Assembly (NCBI GenBank): GCA_030729785.1
Contig: JANQWS010000023.1
Location: 1-64,000, forward strand
Length of the DNA stretch: 64,000 nt
Source: Algoriphagus sp.
GTDB lineage: Bacteria > Bacteroidota > Bacteroidia > Cytophagales > Cyclobacteriaceae
Reading direction: 5' to 3'
Every line of letters starts with the position of its first letter. The stretch's first letter is position 1. A program made the position numbers and the translations under genes. Shown here in pieces: positions 44,287 through 54,074 of this stretch. A model generated the notes under the pieces. It saw only the letters and a list, made by a program, of their open reading frames with translations, made no database searches and was not told the origin of the DNA.

Positions 44287-45927
44287 CTAATCCCTAGATT
44301 TGAGTACGCCAACGTAGTAATCAGGATCCACTACTACTTCTTGTACGGTGCCTACTTCTAGTGTCTGCCAAGCCGTTTTGGTTTGAAGGCGAACTGCCTT
44401 TCCGTCTAGCAACACATCCACCGGCATATCGAAATCTTTTACTGCATTGGTCCATCGGTACTGAAGTTCCTCTCCTTGGAAGTAGTATTCAAAAATTGGA
44501 ATGCGTACATCCCTCAAATATTGATCAAATACTTTCCCCAAATTCAAACCTGCCTGGGTGGAGATGTACGATTCAACCTGCTGAGTTGTCACCGTCTGAT
44601 GGTAGAACTCTTTATTTAATCCTCTCAAAATTATTCTCCATTTACCATCATCCTGCACTATTTGACGAAGCATGTTCAAGAGATTGCCTCCTTTGTAGTA
44701 CATGTCCCCAGATCCGCGCTGGTTGACGCCGTAATCTCCAATGATGGGTTTGTCATTCAGAATATTCATACGTGTACCCCGAACATAGGCTTGGCCCGCT
44801 TCTTTGCCGTAATGATAGTCGAGAAACAAGCTTTCAGAGTAGTTTGTGAAGCTTTCATGAATCCACATGTCTGCCACATCCTTGTAAGTGATGTTATTTG
44901 CAAACCATTCGTGTCCAGCCTCGTGGATAATGATAAAGTCAAATTTCATTCCCCAACCAGTTCCGCTCAGATCTCTTCCACGGTATCCGTTTTGGTAACC
45001 GTTGCCGTAGGTCACCGAACTTTGGTGTTCCATCCCCAAATAAGGAGCTTCCACCAACTTAAAGCCGTCCTCATAAAAAGGATACGGCCCAAACCAGTGC
45101 TCAAAGGCTTGCATCATGCGTCTGGCATCTTGAAAATGGACTTTTGCTTTCTCCAAATTCTCACGCAGAACAAAATAATCCATATCCAGAGTCCCTTTTT
45201 CGCCTGCATATTTCTCTCCAAACTGTGCGTAATCACCTATATTGATATTTACGCCATAGTCATTGATGGGATTGACCACCTTCCAATGAAAGGTATCGGT
45301 GTCTTTGCCCACTTCAATTTCAACCAAACGTCCATTTGAAATATCCAACAATCCTTTGGGGACAGTTACATGCATGTCCAAACTATCTACCTCATCGGCA
45401 GGATGGTCTTTCAAGGGCCACCAAATGCTGGATCCAATGCCTTGGTTGGAAGATGCGATAAAATCTAGCCCTTTTGAATCCTTCTGCCAAGTAATTCCCC
45501 CATCCCAAGGCGGACGAACAGCCTCTTTTGGAACCCCTTCGTACTGCACTACAAGTGCTTCTAGGGCACCTGGAACTTGTTTCTTGGTTAAAGTTACCCA
45601 GTAAACCGCCCCTTCTCGTCGAAAAGAAAGCTCCTCTCCTTCCTGCGTGATGGAGGTAACAGCCAAAGGCTCTTGCAGGTCTAATTGTAAAAGCTTCGCT
45701 TCATTTTTTACCTGATAACTTATTTTATTTGAGCCTTTTATGTATTTTTTGGATGGAATGATTTCCACACTCAGGTCGTAGTGTTTGAGGTCCCACCAAG
45801 ATCGTTCTGGGCCAAGTCCACCCCGCAAACTGTCTGTACGACCGTATTGGGCAAAAGTGGAATTAGAAAGGAGCAGCAAAGAACCAAGTGCTCCTGCTAG
45901 AATATATTGAGTGAATTTTAAGTTCAT
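44287..45927 (-). CDS. Exported M1-family zinc aminopeptidase
   Basis: A 546-residue protein with a signal peptide (ending NSTFAQ). Zinc site HEAGH then 18 residues to Glu in HESFTNYSES: exact gluzincin HExxH-x18-E. The usual GAMEN exopeptidase motif appears as YLGMEHQS. It is shorter than the ~870 residues of PepN because the C-terminal ARM-like domain is missing. It starts 21 bp after the S9 peptidase stop, so the pair is probably one operon for breaking down exogenous peptides. Confidence 0.93.
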   Translation of the reverse strand: MNLKFTQYILAGALGSLLLLSNSTFAQYGRTDSLRGGLGPERSWWDLKHYDLSVEIIPSKKYIKGSNKISYQVKNEAKLLQLDLQEPLAVTSITQEGEELSFRREGAVYWVTLTKKQVPGALEALVVQYEGVPKEAVRPPWDGGITWQKDSKGLDFIASSNQGIGSSIWWPLKDHPADEVDSLDMHVTVPKGLLDISNGRLVEIEVGKDTDTFHWKVVNPINDYGVNINIGDYAQFGEKYAGEKGTLDMDYFVLRENLEKAKVHFQDARRMMQAFEHWFGPYPFYEDGFKLVEAPYLGMEHQSSVTYGNGYQNGYRGRDLSGTGWGMKFDFIIIHEAGHEWFANNITYKDVADMWIHESFTNYSESLFLDYHYGKEAGQAYVRGTRMNILNDKPIIGDYGVNQRGSGDMYYKGGNLLNMLRQIVQDDGKWRIILRGLNKEFYHQTVTTQQVESYISTQAGLNLGKVFDQYLRDVRIPIFEYYFQGEELQYRWTNAVKDFDMPVDVLLDGKAVRLQTKTAWQTLEVGTVQEVVVDPDYYVGVLKSRD

Positions 45928-45948
45928 AAACTTTGAAATTGAGGTAAA

Positions 45949-48132
45949 TTACCTTCCTCCTGGAGGACAGTAGGTTTTTAAGAAATTGGTATACACCATG
46001 CGCAAGTGAGCTATAGTGCCTTCTCCTTCACCAATGCCATGGGAGCGGTTGGGATACGGCATAAACTGAAACAGCTTTCCATGCTTGATCAATTCGTTGA
46101 TCAACATTTCAGCATTGGCGTAGTGGACATTGTCGTCACCTGTTCCATGAATATACAGGAGATTGCCTTGCAGGTTTTTGGCATGCGTGATGGGCGATCC
46201 AGCCACAAAATCTTCCAAGTTCTCCTGAGGAAGTCCCATGTAGCGCTCCTGGTAGATGTTGTCGTAGGTCAACTGATTGGCAACAGCCGCCAAGGAAATG
46301 CCCGTTTGAAAGAGTCCAGGGTATTGGAATAGTAGGTTTAGGGTTGCTGATCCACCCCCACTGTGACCCCAAACAGCCATACGAGTAGGATCTACAAAAG
46401 GCCATTTGCTGATCTGCTTGGCAGCTTCTGCCTGGTCGGAGATGTTTAATCGTCCAATTTTTCGGTAAATGCTTTTACGCCATGCCCGACCTTTAGGAGC
46501 AGGTGTGCCCCGATTGTCAATGGAAATGTAGATATACCCATCCGCTGCCATATCACCTTCATAGTTGCGGTTGCGCCCTACTCCATACGAATCTTTTACA
46601 TTGGCACCCCAAGGCTCGGTATACACCATAAATAAGACAGGATACTTCTTAGTTGGATCAAAATTCTTGGGTTTCACCATCCAACCGTCCATTTCTGTAC
46701 CGTCGGCAGTATTGACTTTAAAGAACTCCACGTTTTTGGCACCTTGGTTAGCGGGCAACTTGGATGCGATGCTTTGACTAGGATCCAATGGCTGGTGCTT
46801 GGGAAGACTAATCCATTCGCTAGCAGGCCGGGTAAAGCTGTTGGAAAACTGGTGCATACCATACTTCCCACTCGGAGAAATCACATACGAATGCGTACCA
46901 GGCAGATCTGTAGGCGTAACTCGTTCGGCAGTTCCTTTTCCATCCAATTTGGCTTTGTAGAGGTATTTCTGCGTGGCATTTTCTGGGGAAGCATGAAAAT
47001 AGAGTGAATTTTCTTTCTCATTGAAATGCAAGAGGTTGATCACATCGTAATTTCCATGGGTCACTGGAGTCACTTTACCACTCAAGTCTATTCGATACAG
47101 GTGTCTCCAGCCATCTTTTTCGCTAAACCATAGGAATTCCTTGCCCCCATTAATCCACTTAAACTCGTGTCTGTAAGTGAGTCCATAGGTATTTTCCCAA
47201 CTTGACAACACATCTATCCAGGTTTCGTCCTGTTCCTCAAAAATGAGATTTGCTACATTCGTCGTCACGTTGACTCCCAAGATTTTACTGTGATTTTGCT
47301 TGCGGTTGAGCTGCTGCACCAGCAGGAATTCCGGTGAATTCCACTCCATTCGAGGCAAGTAATGCTGCTGTGGATCACCAGGAATGTTGAGCCAGGTGAG
47401 TTTTTTACTAGCTAGTTCAATTATCCCAATTCTTGCAGGCGATGGAGATTCTCCTACTTTGGGGTACTCTACGGGGATGATTTGGGAATAAATCGAATCT
47501 GTAGTATTGATCATGTAGTAATCACGAATCTGGTTGGCATCGATCTGCCAAAAAGAAATTCGCGTCCCGTCTGGGCTCCATTGAAAGCCATCACGGCATG
47601 CAAATTCCTCTTCGTAGGCCCAATCGAAAGTTCCGTTGATCAGCTTGCGGGTCCCATCAGCGGTCAACATAGAAATTTGACCAGAAGTCAAATCCTGAAC
47701 ATATAGGTTGAATTCACTCACAAAAGCTACTTTGGAAGCATCCGGAGAAAATTTGGCGAAACGTAGCGAACTTTCAGGAAGCTCCTCTCCTACTTGAGTT
47801 AACTTCTCAGTTGCAAGTTCATACACCCAATAGTCTCCTTGCGTTTGCAGTCGCCACACCGACTTAGTATTGGTGTAAATCAATACTTTCTGTCCATCGG
47901 CAGAAAATGCGAAGTCGGTAATAGAAAGCGGTGCTTGCCCCTTAGGGCTAAGTTGAGCCGAAGAAATCAACTTCTCTCCGACCGTATTGGGTAAGGAGTG
48001 TTGAAAAATCTCATTTTTAACAACAGCGTAAAAGGTGTCGCCATTCTTGTCCCATTTGATATCCTGCGCAAAAGCAGTGAAACCAATTAGGAAAATGATC
48101 AAGAACGAAAGGAATCGAAAGGCTTTTTTCAT
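45949..48132 (-). CDS. Dipeptidyl peptidase IV-like S9 family serine peptidase
   Basis: A 727-residue exported protein (signal peptide ending GFTAFAQ). An N-terminal eight-bladed propeller (DPPIV_N; residues about 60-440, with the DWAYEEEF glutamate pair that anchors the substrate N-terminus) precedes an alpha/beta hydrolase domain with Ser in WGHSGGGSA, Asp in GTGDDNVHY and His in RSHGIGEGE. This matches DPP IV, which releases Xaa-Pro dipeptides. It is upstream of, and probably co-transcribed with, the M1 peptidase. Confidence 0.95.
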   Translation of the reverse strand: MKKAFRFLSFLIIFLIGFTAFAQDIKWDKNGDTFYAVVKNEIFQHSLPNTVGEKLISSAQLSPKGQAPLSITDFAFSADGQKVLIYTNTKSVWRLQTQGDYWVYELATEKLTQVGEELPESSLRFAKFSPDASKVAFVSEFNLYVQDLTSGQISMLTADGTRKLINGTFDWAYEEEFACRDGFQWSPDGTRISFWQIDANQIRDYYMINTTDSIYSQIIPVEYPKVGESPSPARIGIIELASKKLTWLNIPGDPQQHYLPRMEWNSPEFLLVQQLNRKQNHSKILGVNVTTNVANLIFEEQDETWIDVLSSWENTYGLTYRHEFKWINGGKEFLWFSEKDGWRHLYRIDLSGKVTPVTHGNYDVINLLHFNEKENSLYFHASPENATQKYLYKAKLDGKGTAERVTPTDLPGTHSYVISPSGKYGMHQFSNSFTRPASEWISLPKHQPLDPSQSIASKLPANQGAKNVEFFKVNTADGTEMDGWMVKPKNFDPTKKYPVLFMVYTEPWGANVKDSYGVGRNRNYEGDMAADGYIYISIDNRGTPAPKGRAWRKSIYRKIGRLNISDQAEAAKQISKWPFVDPTRMAVWGHSGGGSATLNLLFQYPGLFQTGISLAAVANQLTYDNIYQERYMGLPQENLEDFVAGSPITHAKNLQGNLLYIHGTGDDNVHYANAEMLINELIKHGKLFQFMPYPNRSHGIGEGEGTIAHLRMVYTNFLKTYCPPGGR

Positions 48133-48183
48133 GGGTTGGTTAATCGTGATTCTAAGTCAAATAGATTAAAATAAATGGAGAAT

Positions 48184-48669
48184 TCAAGACTGTTTTCCTA
48201 AAATTTCATCCAACCTCAACCTGTAATCGTATTGAAGATCCTCGTGCAGGGCAGCAATGTTTTTTTGGATTTTTTCTGTTTGCTTCAAAAATAGGGACTG
48301 AAGGATCGGATGCTGATACTTCAAATACCCATACTTTTTAAGTTGCTCACAGAAATACAGCAGCAATTCTACCTGATCCTCTTTGTTCTTGCTGAACTTA
48401 AGTGCCTTGTTGAGTTTCCGTCGGATGGTCTGGGCTGATTTTTTAGTTAGGTAAAATGAAGTCGTATTCGCCGTTTGAAATAGCTCATCCAACTCTTCTT
48501 TTACCGTATCAACAAATAGACTAGGCTGATCCCTTTCGTTGAGTTTGAAGTATAAAAAGGCCTTATTGTCCCTTGTAAACTTGCTCAGGTCTAAGATTAA
48601 GCTACACAACTCCTTTTCATCGAGGTAGGAAAGCTCTTTTTTTATAGCGGCCAAACTTGGAATATTCAT
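48184..48669 (-). CDS. Small helical protein resembling DUF6155
   Basis: A 161-residue, Lys/Leu/Glu-rich, wholly helical-looking cytoplasmic protein (IKKELSYLDEKELCSLILDL, SAQTIRRKLNKALKFSKN). From memory, this pattern matches the DUF6155 family of Bacteroidota, without known function; the assignment is tentative. It begins 130 bp from the divergent sterol-desaturase gene and ends 52 bp before the S9 peptidase start on the same strand, so it may be co-transcribed with it. Confidence 0.7.
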   Translation of the reverse strand: MNIPSLAAIKKELSYLDEKELCSLILDLSKFTRDNKAFLYFKLNERDQPSLFVDTVKEELDELFQTANTTSFYLTKKSAQTIRRKLNKALKFSKNKEDQVELLLYFCEQLKKYGYLKYQHPILQSLFLKQTEKIQKNIAALHEDLQYDYRLRLDEILGKQS

Positions 48670-48799
48670 ACGAAATGGTTGAAATCAGGTGGTTTTGGGA
48701 TTACAAGAACTTATTTTTTCAGGATAGTTTTCGCTAATCCAAACAAAAGTTGAATGAATAAGAGTTTATCAATAAATTTAACGCAAATAGAAGGAATTT

Positions 48800-50077
48800 A
48801 TGGAAGCGTACGGACAGATATTATTGATTGCAATGCCGGCATTTTTTGTGTTGGTACTTCTTGAAAAAGCCTGGGGTATTTGGAAGGGAAAGGATACCGT
48901 TCCTGTTTCGGACATGATTGCAAGTTTGAGTTCGGGCATCACCAACGTAACCAAAGATGTACTTGGGCTTAGTGTGGCTGTTATTTCCTACCAATGGCTC
49001 TATACCCAATTCTCCTTTTTCACGATTGAGGCCACTTGGATGGTGTATGTGATTGCCTTTTTTGCTTTGGATTTTGCAGGCTATTGGACCCATCGCATTG
49101 CCCATGAGTACAATATATTTTGGAACAATCACATCGTTCACCATTCCTCAGAGGAGTTTAACCTTGCCTGTGCCCTGCGTCAAAGCATCTCTTCCATCTT
49201 CAAGATATTTGCCATTTTCCTATTGCCAGCAGCTTTTCTGGGGGTTCCCCCTGAAGTAATTGGTGTAGTAGCCCCCTTGCATTTATTTGCACAGTTTTGG
49301 TACCATACCCAGCACATTCGCTCCATGGGTATTCTTGAGAAAATCATCGTCACCCCTGCCCATCACCGGGTACACCATGCAATCAATCCCGAATACCTAG
49401 ACAAAAACTACGGACAGATTTTTATCTTCTGGGACAAGTGGTTTGGAACCTTTCAAGAAGAAAGAGTAGATATTCCTGCAGTTTATGGAGTCACTCGACC
49501 CGTACAAACCTGGAATCCTATCAAAATCAACTTCATGCACTTGTGGCTCTTGATTCAGGATGCTTGGCGGGCCAAAAACTGGGGAGATAAACTGAAAATT
49601 TGGTTTATGCCCTTGGGATGGCGCCCCAGTGATGTGGCAGCGAAGTACCCGGTAGCCAAGATTCAGGATGTGTATCATTTTGACAAATACAACCCAGAAC
49701 TGAATGGGGGGATGCGAATTTGGAGTTTCGGACAGCTGATTGTTTTGCTGCTCCTGTTGAGTTACCTCTTCTCCAATTTGGCAGCAATTGGTGCTCCTGG
49801 CATCTTTTACTACGGAGGATTTGTCTTCCTCACGGTGTTTGCTTACACCGAACTCATGGATCGCAATCCCCTTGCTTGGTGCTGGGAAGCGTTAAAGAGC
49901 AGTTATGCCCTTTATTTTGTGTTCACCACTGGGGATTGGTTTGGGCTCAATGCCCAGTTTCCAGGTGCAGTCTATGCATTTGTGGGCTACTTGGTAATTT
50001 CTACGCTTTCCTCGCTCCTTTTTTCCCTACAAAAGCCAACCGCTTCTTCCTCACCTAGCTCGCAACTTGCTAAATGA
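48800..50077 (+). CDS. Sterol desaturase/fatty acid hydroxylase family membrane protein
   Basis: A 425-residue integral membrane di-iron enzyme. Histidine boxes: HRIAHE, HIVHH, and HRVHHA, which follows HTQHIRS; membrane helices flank them, with three or four further hydrophobic segments at the C-terminus. The family hydroxylates or desaturates lipids; the substrate here is unknown. The stop overlaps the next start by 4 bp (ATGA), so it is translationally coupled to an XdhC-type gene, an odd partner. Confidence 0.9.
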   Translation: MEAYGQILLIAMPAFFVLVLLEKAWGIWKGKDTVPVSDMIASLSSGITNVTKDVLGLSVAVISYQWLYTQFSFFTIEATWMVYVIAFFALDFAGYWTHRIAHEYNIFWNNHIVHHSSEEFNLACALRQSISSIFKIFAIFLLPAAFLGVPPEVIGVVAPLHLFAQFWYHTQHIRSMGILEKIIVTPAHHRVHHAINPEYLDKNYGQIFIFWDKWFGTFQEERVDIPAVYGVTRPVQTWNPIKINFMHLWLLIQDAWRAKNWGDKLKIWFMPLGWRPSDVAAKYPVAKIQDVYHFDKYNPELNGGMRIWSFGQLIVLLLLLSYLFSNLAAIGAPGIFYYGGFVFLTVFAYTELMDRNPLAWCWEALKSSYALYFVFTTGDWFGLNAQFPGAVYAFVGYLVISTLSSLLFSLQKPTASSSPSSQLAK

Positions 50078-51192
50078 AAGAATTTACCCAGCTGATTGAT
50101 GCCTATGATTTTGCTAAAGCGGATGGGATTGAAATGGCCCTAGCAACAGTGGTGCAGGTCGATGGATCAGCCTACAGACGCCCTGGAGCACGAATGCTGG
50201 TAACTCAAGATGGAAGACTTACGGGAGCAATAAGTGGTGGCTGTCTAGAAGGAGACGCGCTTCGGAAAGCCCAGGCAGTCATTTTTCAGCAAAAATCCAT
50301 GCTCGTCACCTACGATACCACGGATGAGGATGACCAGAAGTTTGGAATTGGGCTGGGCTGCAATGGCATCATTCACCTCTTGATCGAGCCCTTGGACGTG
50401 AATCAGGTAGATAATCCTGTGGAACTGATTCGTCAGGCAAGATCAACCCGTGAAACTTCCCTATTGCTTACTTTCTTTTCCATTAAAAACTCCAAAAAAG
50501 AGCAAATCGGTACGATACACCTCACGCAAGGATTGCAACAGTTTGGATCTCTGGCTAAAGTCAAGGAAGAATTTCATCCACGAATCTTACAAGAAATTAC
50601 TACGTTTGAGCAGCCTAGCAGTCGAATTCAGTGCTTCGATGAACTAGATGAACTTTCTCTATTTTTTGAATTGATTCACCCTCCCCTACAAATTCTACTA
50701 TTTGGCGCTGGCAATGACACCCTCCCTGTGGCACAACTCGCGGCCCTATTGGGACATGAGGTCATTCTGGTGGATGGGAGAAAAGCCTTGGCCACGAATA
50801 ACCGGTTTCCAACTGTGCAACGAATCATCCAAGGACCTGCAAATGAGGTGATGGACCAGATTGAAACGGACTTGAATACTGTAGCGCTCTTGATGACTCA
50901 TAATTTTGACTACGAACTGGTCCTCCTCGAGAAATTGTCCCAGTTGCTACTCCCCTACATCGGGATTTTAGGTCCGAAGCGAAAGACTGAAAAATTGTTG
51001 GAACGATTGCAGGCAAAGGGAATCGCTATTCCAACGGGTAACCTTTACGCTCCGATTGGCTTGGACCTTGGGGCAGAAACGTCTGAGGAGATCGCCCTAG
51101 CCATCCTTGCTGAAATCGCTGCGGTAGTTCGCAAGCGGAAACCCAGTTTCCTTCGGGACAAGCAAGGACCCATTCATGATTCCGCGTTATGA
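50074..51192 (+). CDS. XdhC/CoxI-family molybdenum hydroxylase maturation factor
   Basis: A 372-residue protein with the N-terminal XdhC/CoxI domain (VDGSAYRRPGARMLV, GAISGGCLEGD) and a C-terminal Rossmann-type domain (ILLFGAGNDTLPVAQLAALLG, LMTHNFDYE, YIGILGPKRKTE). XdhC-type proteins bind the molybdenum cofactor, help sulfurate it and insert it into xanthine-dehydrogenase-type enzymes. ATGA overlaps on both sides. The likely client is the Mo hydroxylase at 56.3-58.9 kb. Confidence 0.93.
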   Translation: MKEFTQLIDAYDFAKADGIEMALATVVQVDGSAYRRPGARMLVTQDGRLTGAISGGCLEGDALRKAQAVIFQQKSMLVTYDTTDEDDQKFGIGLGCNGIIHLLIEPLDVNQVDNPVELIRQARSTRETSLLLTFFSIKNSKKEQIGTIHLTQGLQQFGSLAKVKEEFHPRILQEITTFEQPSSRIQCFDELDELSLFFELIHPPLQILLFGAGNDTLPVAQLAALLGHEVILVDGRKALATNNRFPTVQRIIQGPANEVMDQIETDLNTVALLMTHNFDYELVLLEKLSQLLLPYIGILGPKRKTEKLLERLQAKGIAIPTGNLYAPIGLDLGAETSEEIALAILAEIAAVVRKRKPSFLRDKQGPIHDSAL

Positions 51193-51803
51193 AAACTGGA
51201 GTCATCCTTTTGGCAGCAGGTTCATCTTCCCGTTTAGGCAGACCGAAGCAACTTATTAATTATCAAGGTAAAACATTGATTCAACATTCCATTGATGAAG
51301 CCAATAAGAGCCAAGCAGAAGGTCTTGTAGTGGTGCTTGGATCCAATCCTGAACTGATACAAACAGGTTTTGAACCTTCGAGTGCGCCGTTTATAATCAA
51401 TTCGGATTGGCAGCATGGAATGTCCACCAGCATGCAGGCAGGACTTCGTTTTTTAATGGAAAAGGAAGTGATCAATCAAGTGGTGCTGATGTTATGCGAC
51501 CAACCTTTTGTGGACGCTTCCCTCCTAGATCAATTGATTACCGCAAAGTATACATCCGGCAAGGGAATTGTGGCGGCTTCTTACTCCAATACCTTCGGAG
51601 TGCCGGCACTTTTCGATAGACGTTATTTTGAGGAGTTACTCCAATTGACCGGATCTGAAGGGGCCAAGAAGGTTATTTTTAACCATCAAGCAGAGGTCCA
51701 TGCGCTTGATTTCCCGCTTGGAGCAGTGGATTTGGATACAGAAGAGGATGTAAACCAATTCCTCACTCGATATCCGCAAAAAAATCTTCCAAATCCAAGC
51801 TAA
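51189..51803 (+). CDS. MocA-like molybdenum cofactor cytidylyltransferase
   Basis: A 204-residue nucleotidyltransferase with the GT-A-type motif ILLAAGSSSRLGRPKQLI and the metal-binding segment MLCDQPFV. MocA converts Mo-molybdopterin to its cytosine dinucleotide form, which xanthine-dehydrogenase-family enzymes of the IorB/CoxL class carry. It is coupled to the XdhC gene by a 4-bp overlap. The last 41 bp overlap the tail of the convergent Uma2 gene. Confidence 0.9.
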   Translation: MKTGVILLAAGSSSRLGRPKQLINYQGKTLIQHSIDEANKSQAEGLVVVLGSNPELIQTGFEPSSAPFIINSDWQHGMSTSMQAGLRFLMEKEVINQVVLMLCDQPFVDASLLDQLITAKYTSGKGIVAASYSNTFGVPALFDRRYFEELLQLTGSEGAKKVIFNHQAEVHALDFPLGAVDLDTEEDVNQFLTRYPQKNLPNPS

Positions 51804-52389
51804 AACCTTCTAGGACCTTAGACTGGAGCACATCTCCCGAGGTCATTAATTTGGAAGGGATGTAGTGGTCATTTACTAGGGTATATTGGATGACATTTTG
51901 ATAATCTGGATGGATTACCCAATATTCAGCTACTCCATGCGATTCATAGAGCTGGTATTTAAACTTAAGTTCGGTTTTGGTATTTCCAGGAGAAAGAATT
52001 TCCACAATTAGATCTGGGGCGCCGAGGCAACCTCTTTCGTCCAGTTTTTCAGGATTGCAGATCACACAAAGGTCTGGTTGGACCACATTGAAAATTTGAC
52101 AGTCTTCCTTGGAATCTTTGGGGAACCGGACATCAAAAGGTGCAGCATATACCTGACAATGCTTTCCCTCTATAAATTGATATAGCTTAAAGTTAAGTTT
52201 AGAAGACACTTTTTGATGTAATCTCTTTGGAGCTGCGGCAGCTTTTTTCAAAATCTTACCATTAATGAGCTCTACCACTTCCTCAAACTGCCAAGTTAAA
52301 TAATCCGCATAGGAATACTTGCCGTAAGCAGCATCTGGTTCTTCGACTAAATCTGGTTTTTTGGAATCCATCATCCAATTTACATCCAA
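51763..52389 (-). CDS. Uma2-family (DUF820) putative restriction endonuclease-fold protein
   Basis: A 208-residue protein with the PD-(D/E)xK-type Uma2 pattern: VELINGKIL, DVRFPKD, VVQPDLCVIC, GAPDLIVEILSPGNTKTEL with catalytic-type Asp, Glu and the following Lys (EFKFKYQLYE region), AEYWVIHPDYQ. The family is widespread and its biological role is unknown. Its 3' end overlaps the MocA gene in antisense by 41 bp. Starts at 52371 or 52368 are possible alternatives to 52389. Confidence 0.88.
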   Translation of the reverse strand: MDVNWMMDSKKPDLVEEPDAAYGKYSYADYLTWQFEEVVELINGKILKKAAAAPKRLHQKVSSKLNFKLYQFIEGKHCQVYAAPFDVRFPKDSKEDCQIFNVVQPDLCVICNPEKLDERGCLGAPDLIVEILSPGNTKTELKFKYQLYESHGVAEYWVIHPDYQNVIQYTLVNDHYIPSKLMTSGDVLQSKVLEGFSLDLEDFFADIE

Positions 52390-52437
52390 TGTCCCACAAT
52401 TCTTTTGCTGGGTATAAAAAAGATTAGCTGATTTTTA

Positions 52438-53583
52438 TCATGAATTTCTCAACTGCTCGATCACTGATTTAACACAAGAAACCGCATGTTCTACGGTTTC
52501 AGCCCTTGTATCTTTTCCCAAACTAAATCGTAATGAAGCACGTCCCAAATCTGAAGAGATGCCCATGGCCTGAAGCACATGGCTCGGTTTGGGCGAGATG
52601 GAGGTGCAGGCGGAGCCCGAACTCACAGCAACCTGCTGATTTACTTTCAGGAGCAACTCCTCCCCTTCCACACCTGAAAAGGAAAGGTTGCTCACATGAG
52701 CTAGCCGATTCTTCATTGATCCATTTCGATGTACGCCTGGGAGCTCCAAAAGACCTTTTTCCAGTCGATTACGTAGCCCGTCTAGCCGATTCGATTCCTC
52801 GGTCATCTCTTGAATTCGAAGTTGAGCCGCTTTTCCAAAGCCTACAATCCCAGGTACATTGAGGGTGCCACTGCGAAACCCTTTTTCATGGCCTCCCCCA
52901 TGAAGCTGAGCCAAGGGCTTGGGCAAGGAATGGTTGTGGCGCACATACAGTGCCCCTACTCCTTTGGGGCCATACAGTTTGTGTGCAGAAAGGGCCATTA
53001 GGTGAACCCCCTGGGTACTTACTGGGATTTTGCCTACTGCCTGTACGGCATCCGTTAAAAAAATAATCCCATGTTTATCAGCAATTTGGGCGACTTCTTG
53101 GATAGGGTGAATGACTCCGGTTTCATTATTGGCCCACATCAAACAAATCATCTTGGTATGCGGCTGAATACTTTGCTCCAACAAGCTTAAGTCTACCTCC
53201 CCATCCGAATTTACGTGCAGATAGCTGACCTCTGCTCCTCTCTGCTCAATTTCCGCCATACTGTCCAATACGGCCTTGTGCTCGGTTTGACAGGTAATGT
53301 AATGTTGTTTTTCACCAGAAAATAAGTCAAAAACCCCCTTAATGGCCAAATTGAGAGATTCTGTGGCACCTGAGGTAAAAATGAGTTCCTTGGACTTGGC
53401 GCCAATCAATTGGGCTATTGCCTCTCGAGCATCTTCTACTGCTTGCTCTGCCACCCAACCGTAGGGATGACTTTTGCTAGCCGCATTGCCAAAATGAGCA
53501 CCGAAAAATGGAAGCATGGCAGCAATCACCTCTTCTGAGCAAGGGGTGGTGGCATTGTGATCCAGATAAATTGGGTATTTCAT
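52438..53583 (-). CDS. Cysteine desulfurase (NifS/IscS family)
   Basis: A 381-residue PLP enzyme that takes sulfur from cysteine. Signatures: YLDHNATTPCSEEV, FTSGATESLNLAIKG, the PLP Lys in ALSAHKLYGPKG, and the active-site loop SSGSACTSISPKPSHVL with its Cys. It is a class I (IscS/NifS-like) enzyme by the Cys-loop context. No iscU or sufU neighbour; sulfur for the molybdenum cofactor encoded nearby is a possible but unproven use. Confidence 0.95.
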   Translation of the reverse strand: MKYPIYLDHNATTPCSEEVIAAMLPFFGAHFGNAASKSHPYGWVAEQAVEDAREAIAQLIGAKSKELIFTSGATESLNLAIKGVFDLFSGEKQHYITCQTEHKAVLDSMAEIEQRGAEVSYLHVNSDGEVDLSLLEQSIQPHTKMICLMWANNETGVIHPIQEVAQIADKHGIIFLTDAVQAVGKIPVSTQGVHLMALSAHKLYGPKGVGALYVRHNHSLPKPLAQLHGGGHEKGFRSGTLNVPGIVGFGKAAQLRIQEMTEESNRLDGLRNRLEKGLLELPGVHRNGSMKNRLAHVSNLSFSGVEGEELLLKVNQQVAVSSGSACTSISPKPSHVLQAMGISSDLGRASLRFSLGKDTRAETVEHAVSCVKSVIEQLRNS

Positions 53584-53653
53584 CTTTCTAAACTACTGCT
53601 TTTACTTGTTTTTTGAATCGTTCACTACTTGATTTCCCTACCTTTAGGTTCCT

Positions 53654-54001
53654 ATGCAAGAATCTTGGACTTTTGATTATCCCTTTGATACCCCTTCATC
53701 CGAAGCTTGGTCCTGGTTTATCCAAACCCAACAGCGAGACTTGGGTATTTTTCTTTCCTACTATTACAAAAGACAAGGTGCTGTAGTAGAAAAGGTCCAA
53801 TTGAAGACTAGTCCCCAGCTGGATTCCCAATCTAGTGGCACCCTATGCCTTGGATTTGAGTTGGTTTATTTCAATGCCTGCCAAGATTTACATGAAACTC
53901 AATCGGATGAAATGAAACTGAACTTTCAATTCGATGCAGACAAAAAGATTCTAAATCTAGATGGGCCCTACTGGACTGTTCGTGAAATGGATGAAATTTA
54001 A
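53654..54001 (+). CDS. Uncharacterised 115-residue protein
   Basis: A small protein (ESWTFDYPFDTPSSEAWSWF ... LNLDGPYWTVREMDEI) with no recognised domain, signal peptide or membrane segment. Codon use resembles its neighbours and a near-consensus -7 box (TACCTTTA) precedes the ATG, so it is likely real. It sits between the divergent cysteine desulfurase gene and glnS. Confidence 0.65.
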   Translation: MQESWTFDYPFDTPSSEAWSWFIQTQQRDLGIFLSYYYKRQGAVVEKVQLKTSPQLDSQSSGTLCLGFELVYFNACQDLHETQSDEMKLNFQFDADKKILNLDGPYWTVREMDEI

Positions 54002-54026
54002 GCATGCTGGAGTCTTTTGCTTTGCG

Positions 54027-54057
54027 ATTGGAATTCCTAGCATTTGACGTATTTTTG
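54027..54057 (+). promoter_or_regulatory. Promoter of glnS
   Basis: ATTG (54027-54030), 19 bp, then TATTTTTG (54050-54057), an exact TAnnTTTG match. The ATG of glnS is 17 bp downstream. Confidence 0.6.
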
Positions 54058-54074
54058 ACATTGAATTGACGCTT

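Noticed and set aside
44662..45339. A 225-codon plus-strand open frame opposite the M1 peptidase
   Set aside because: It lies fully antisense to a gene with an intact zinc site, has no recognisable domain, and reads as a frame shadow.
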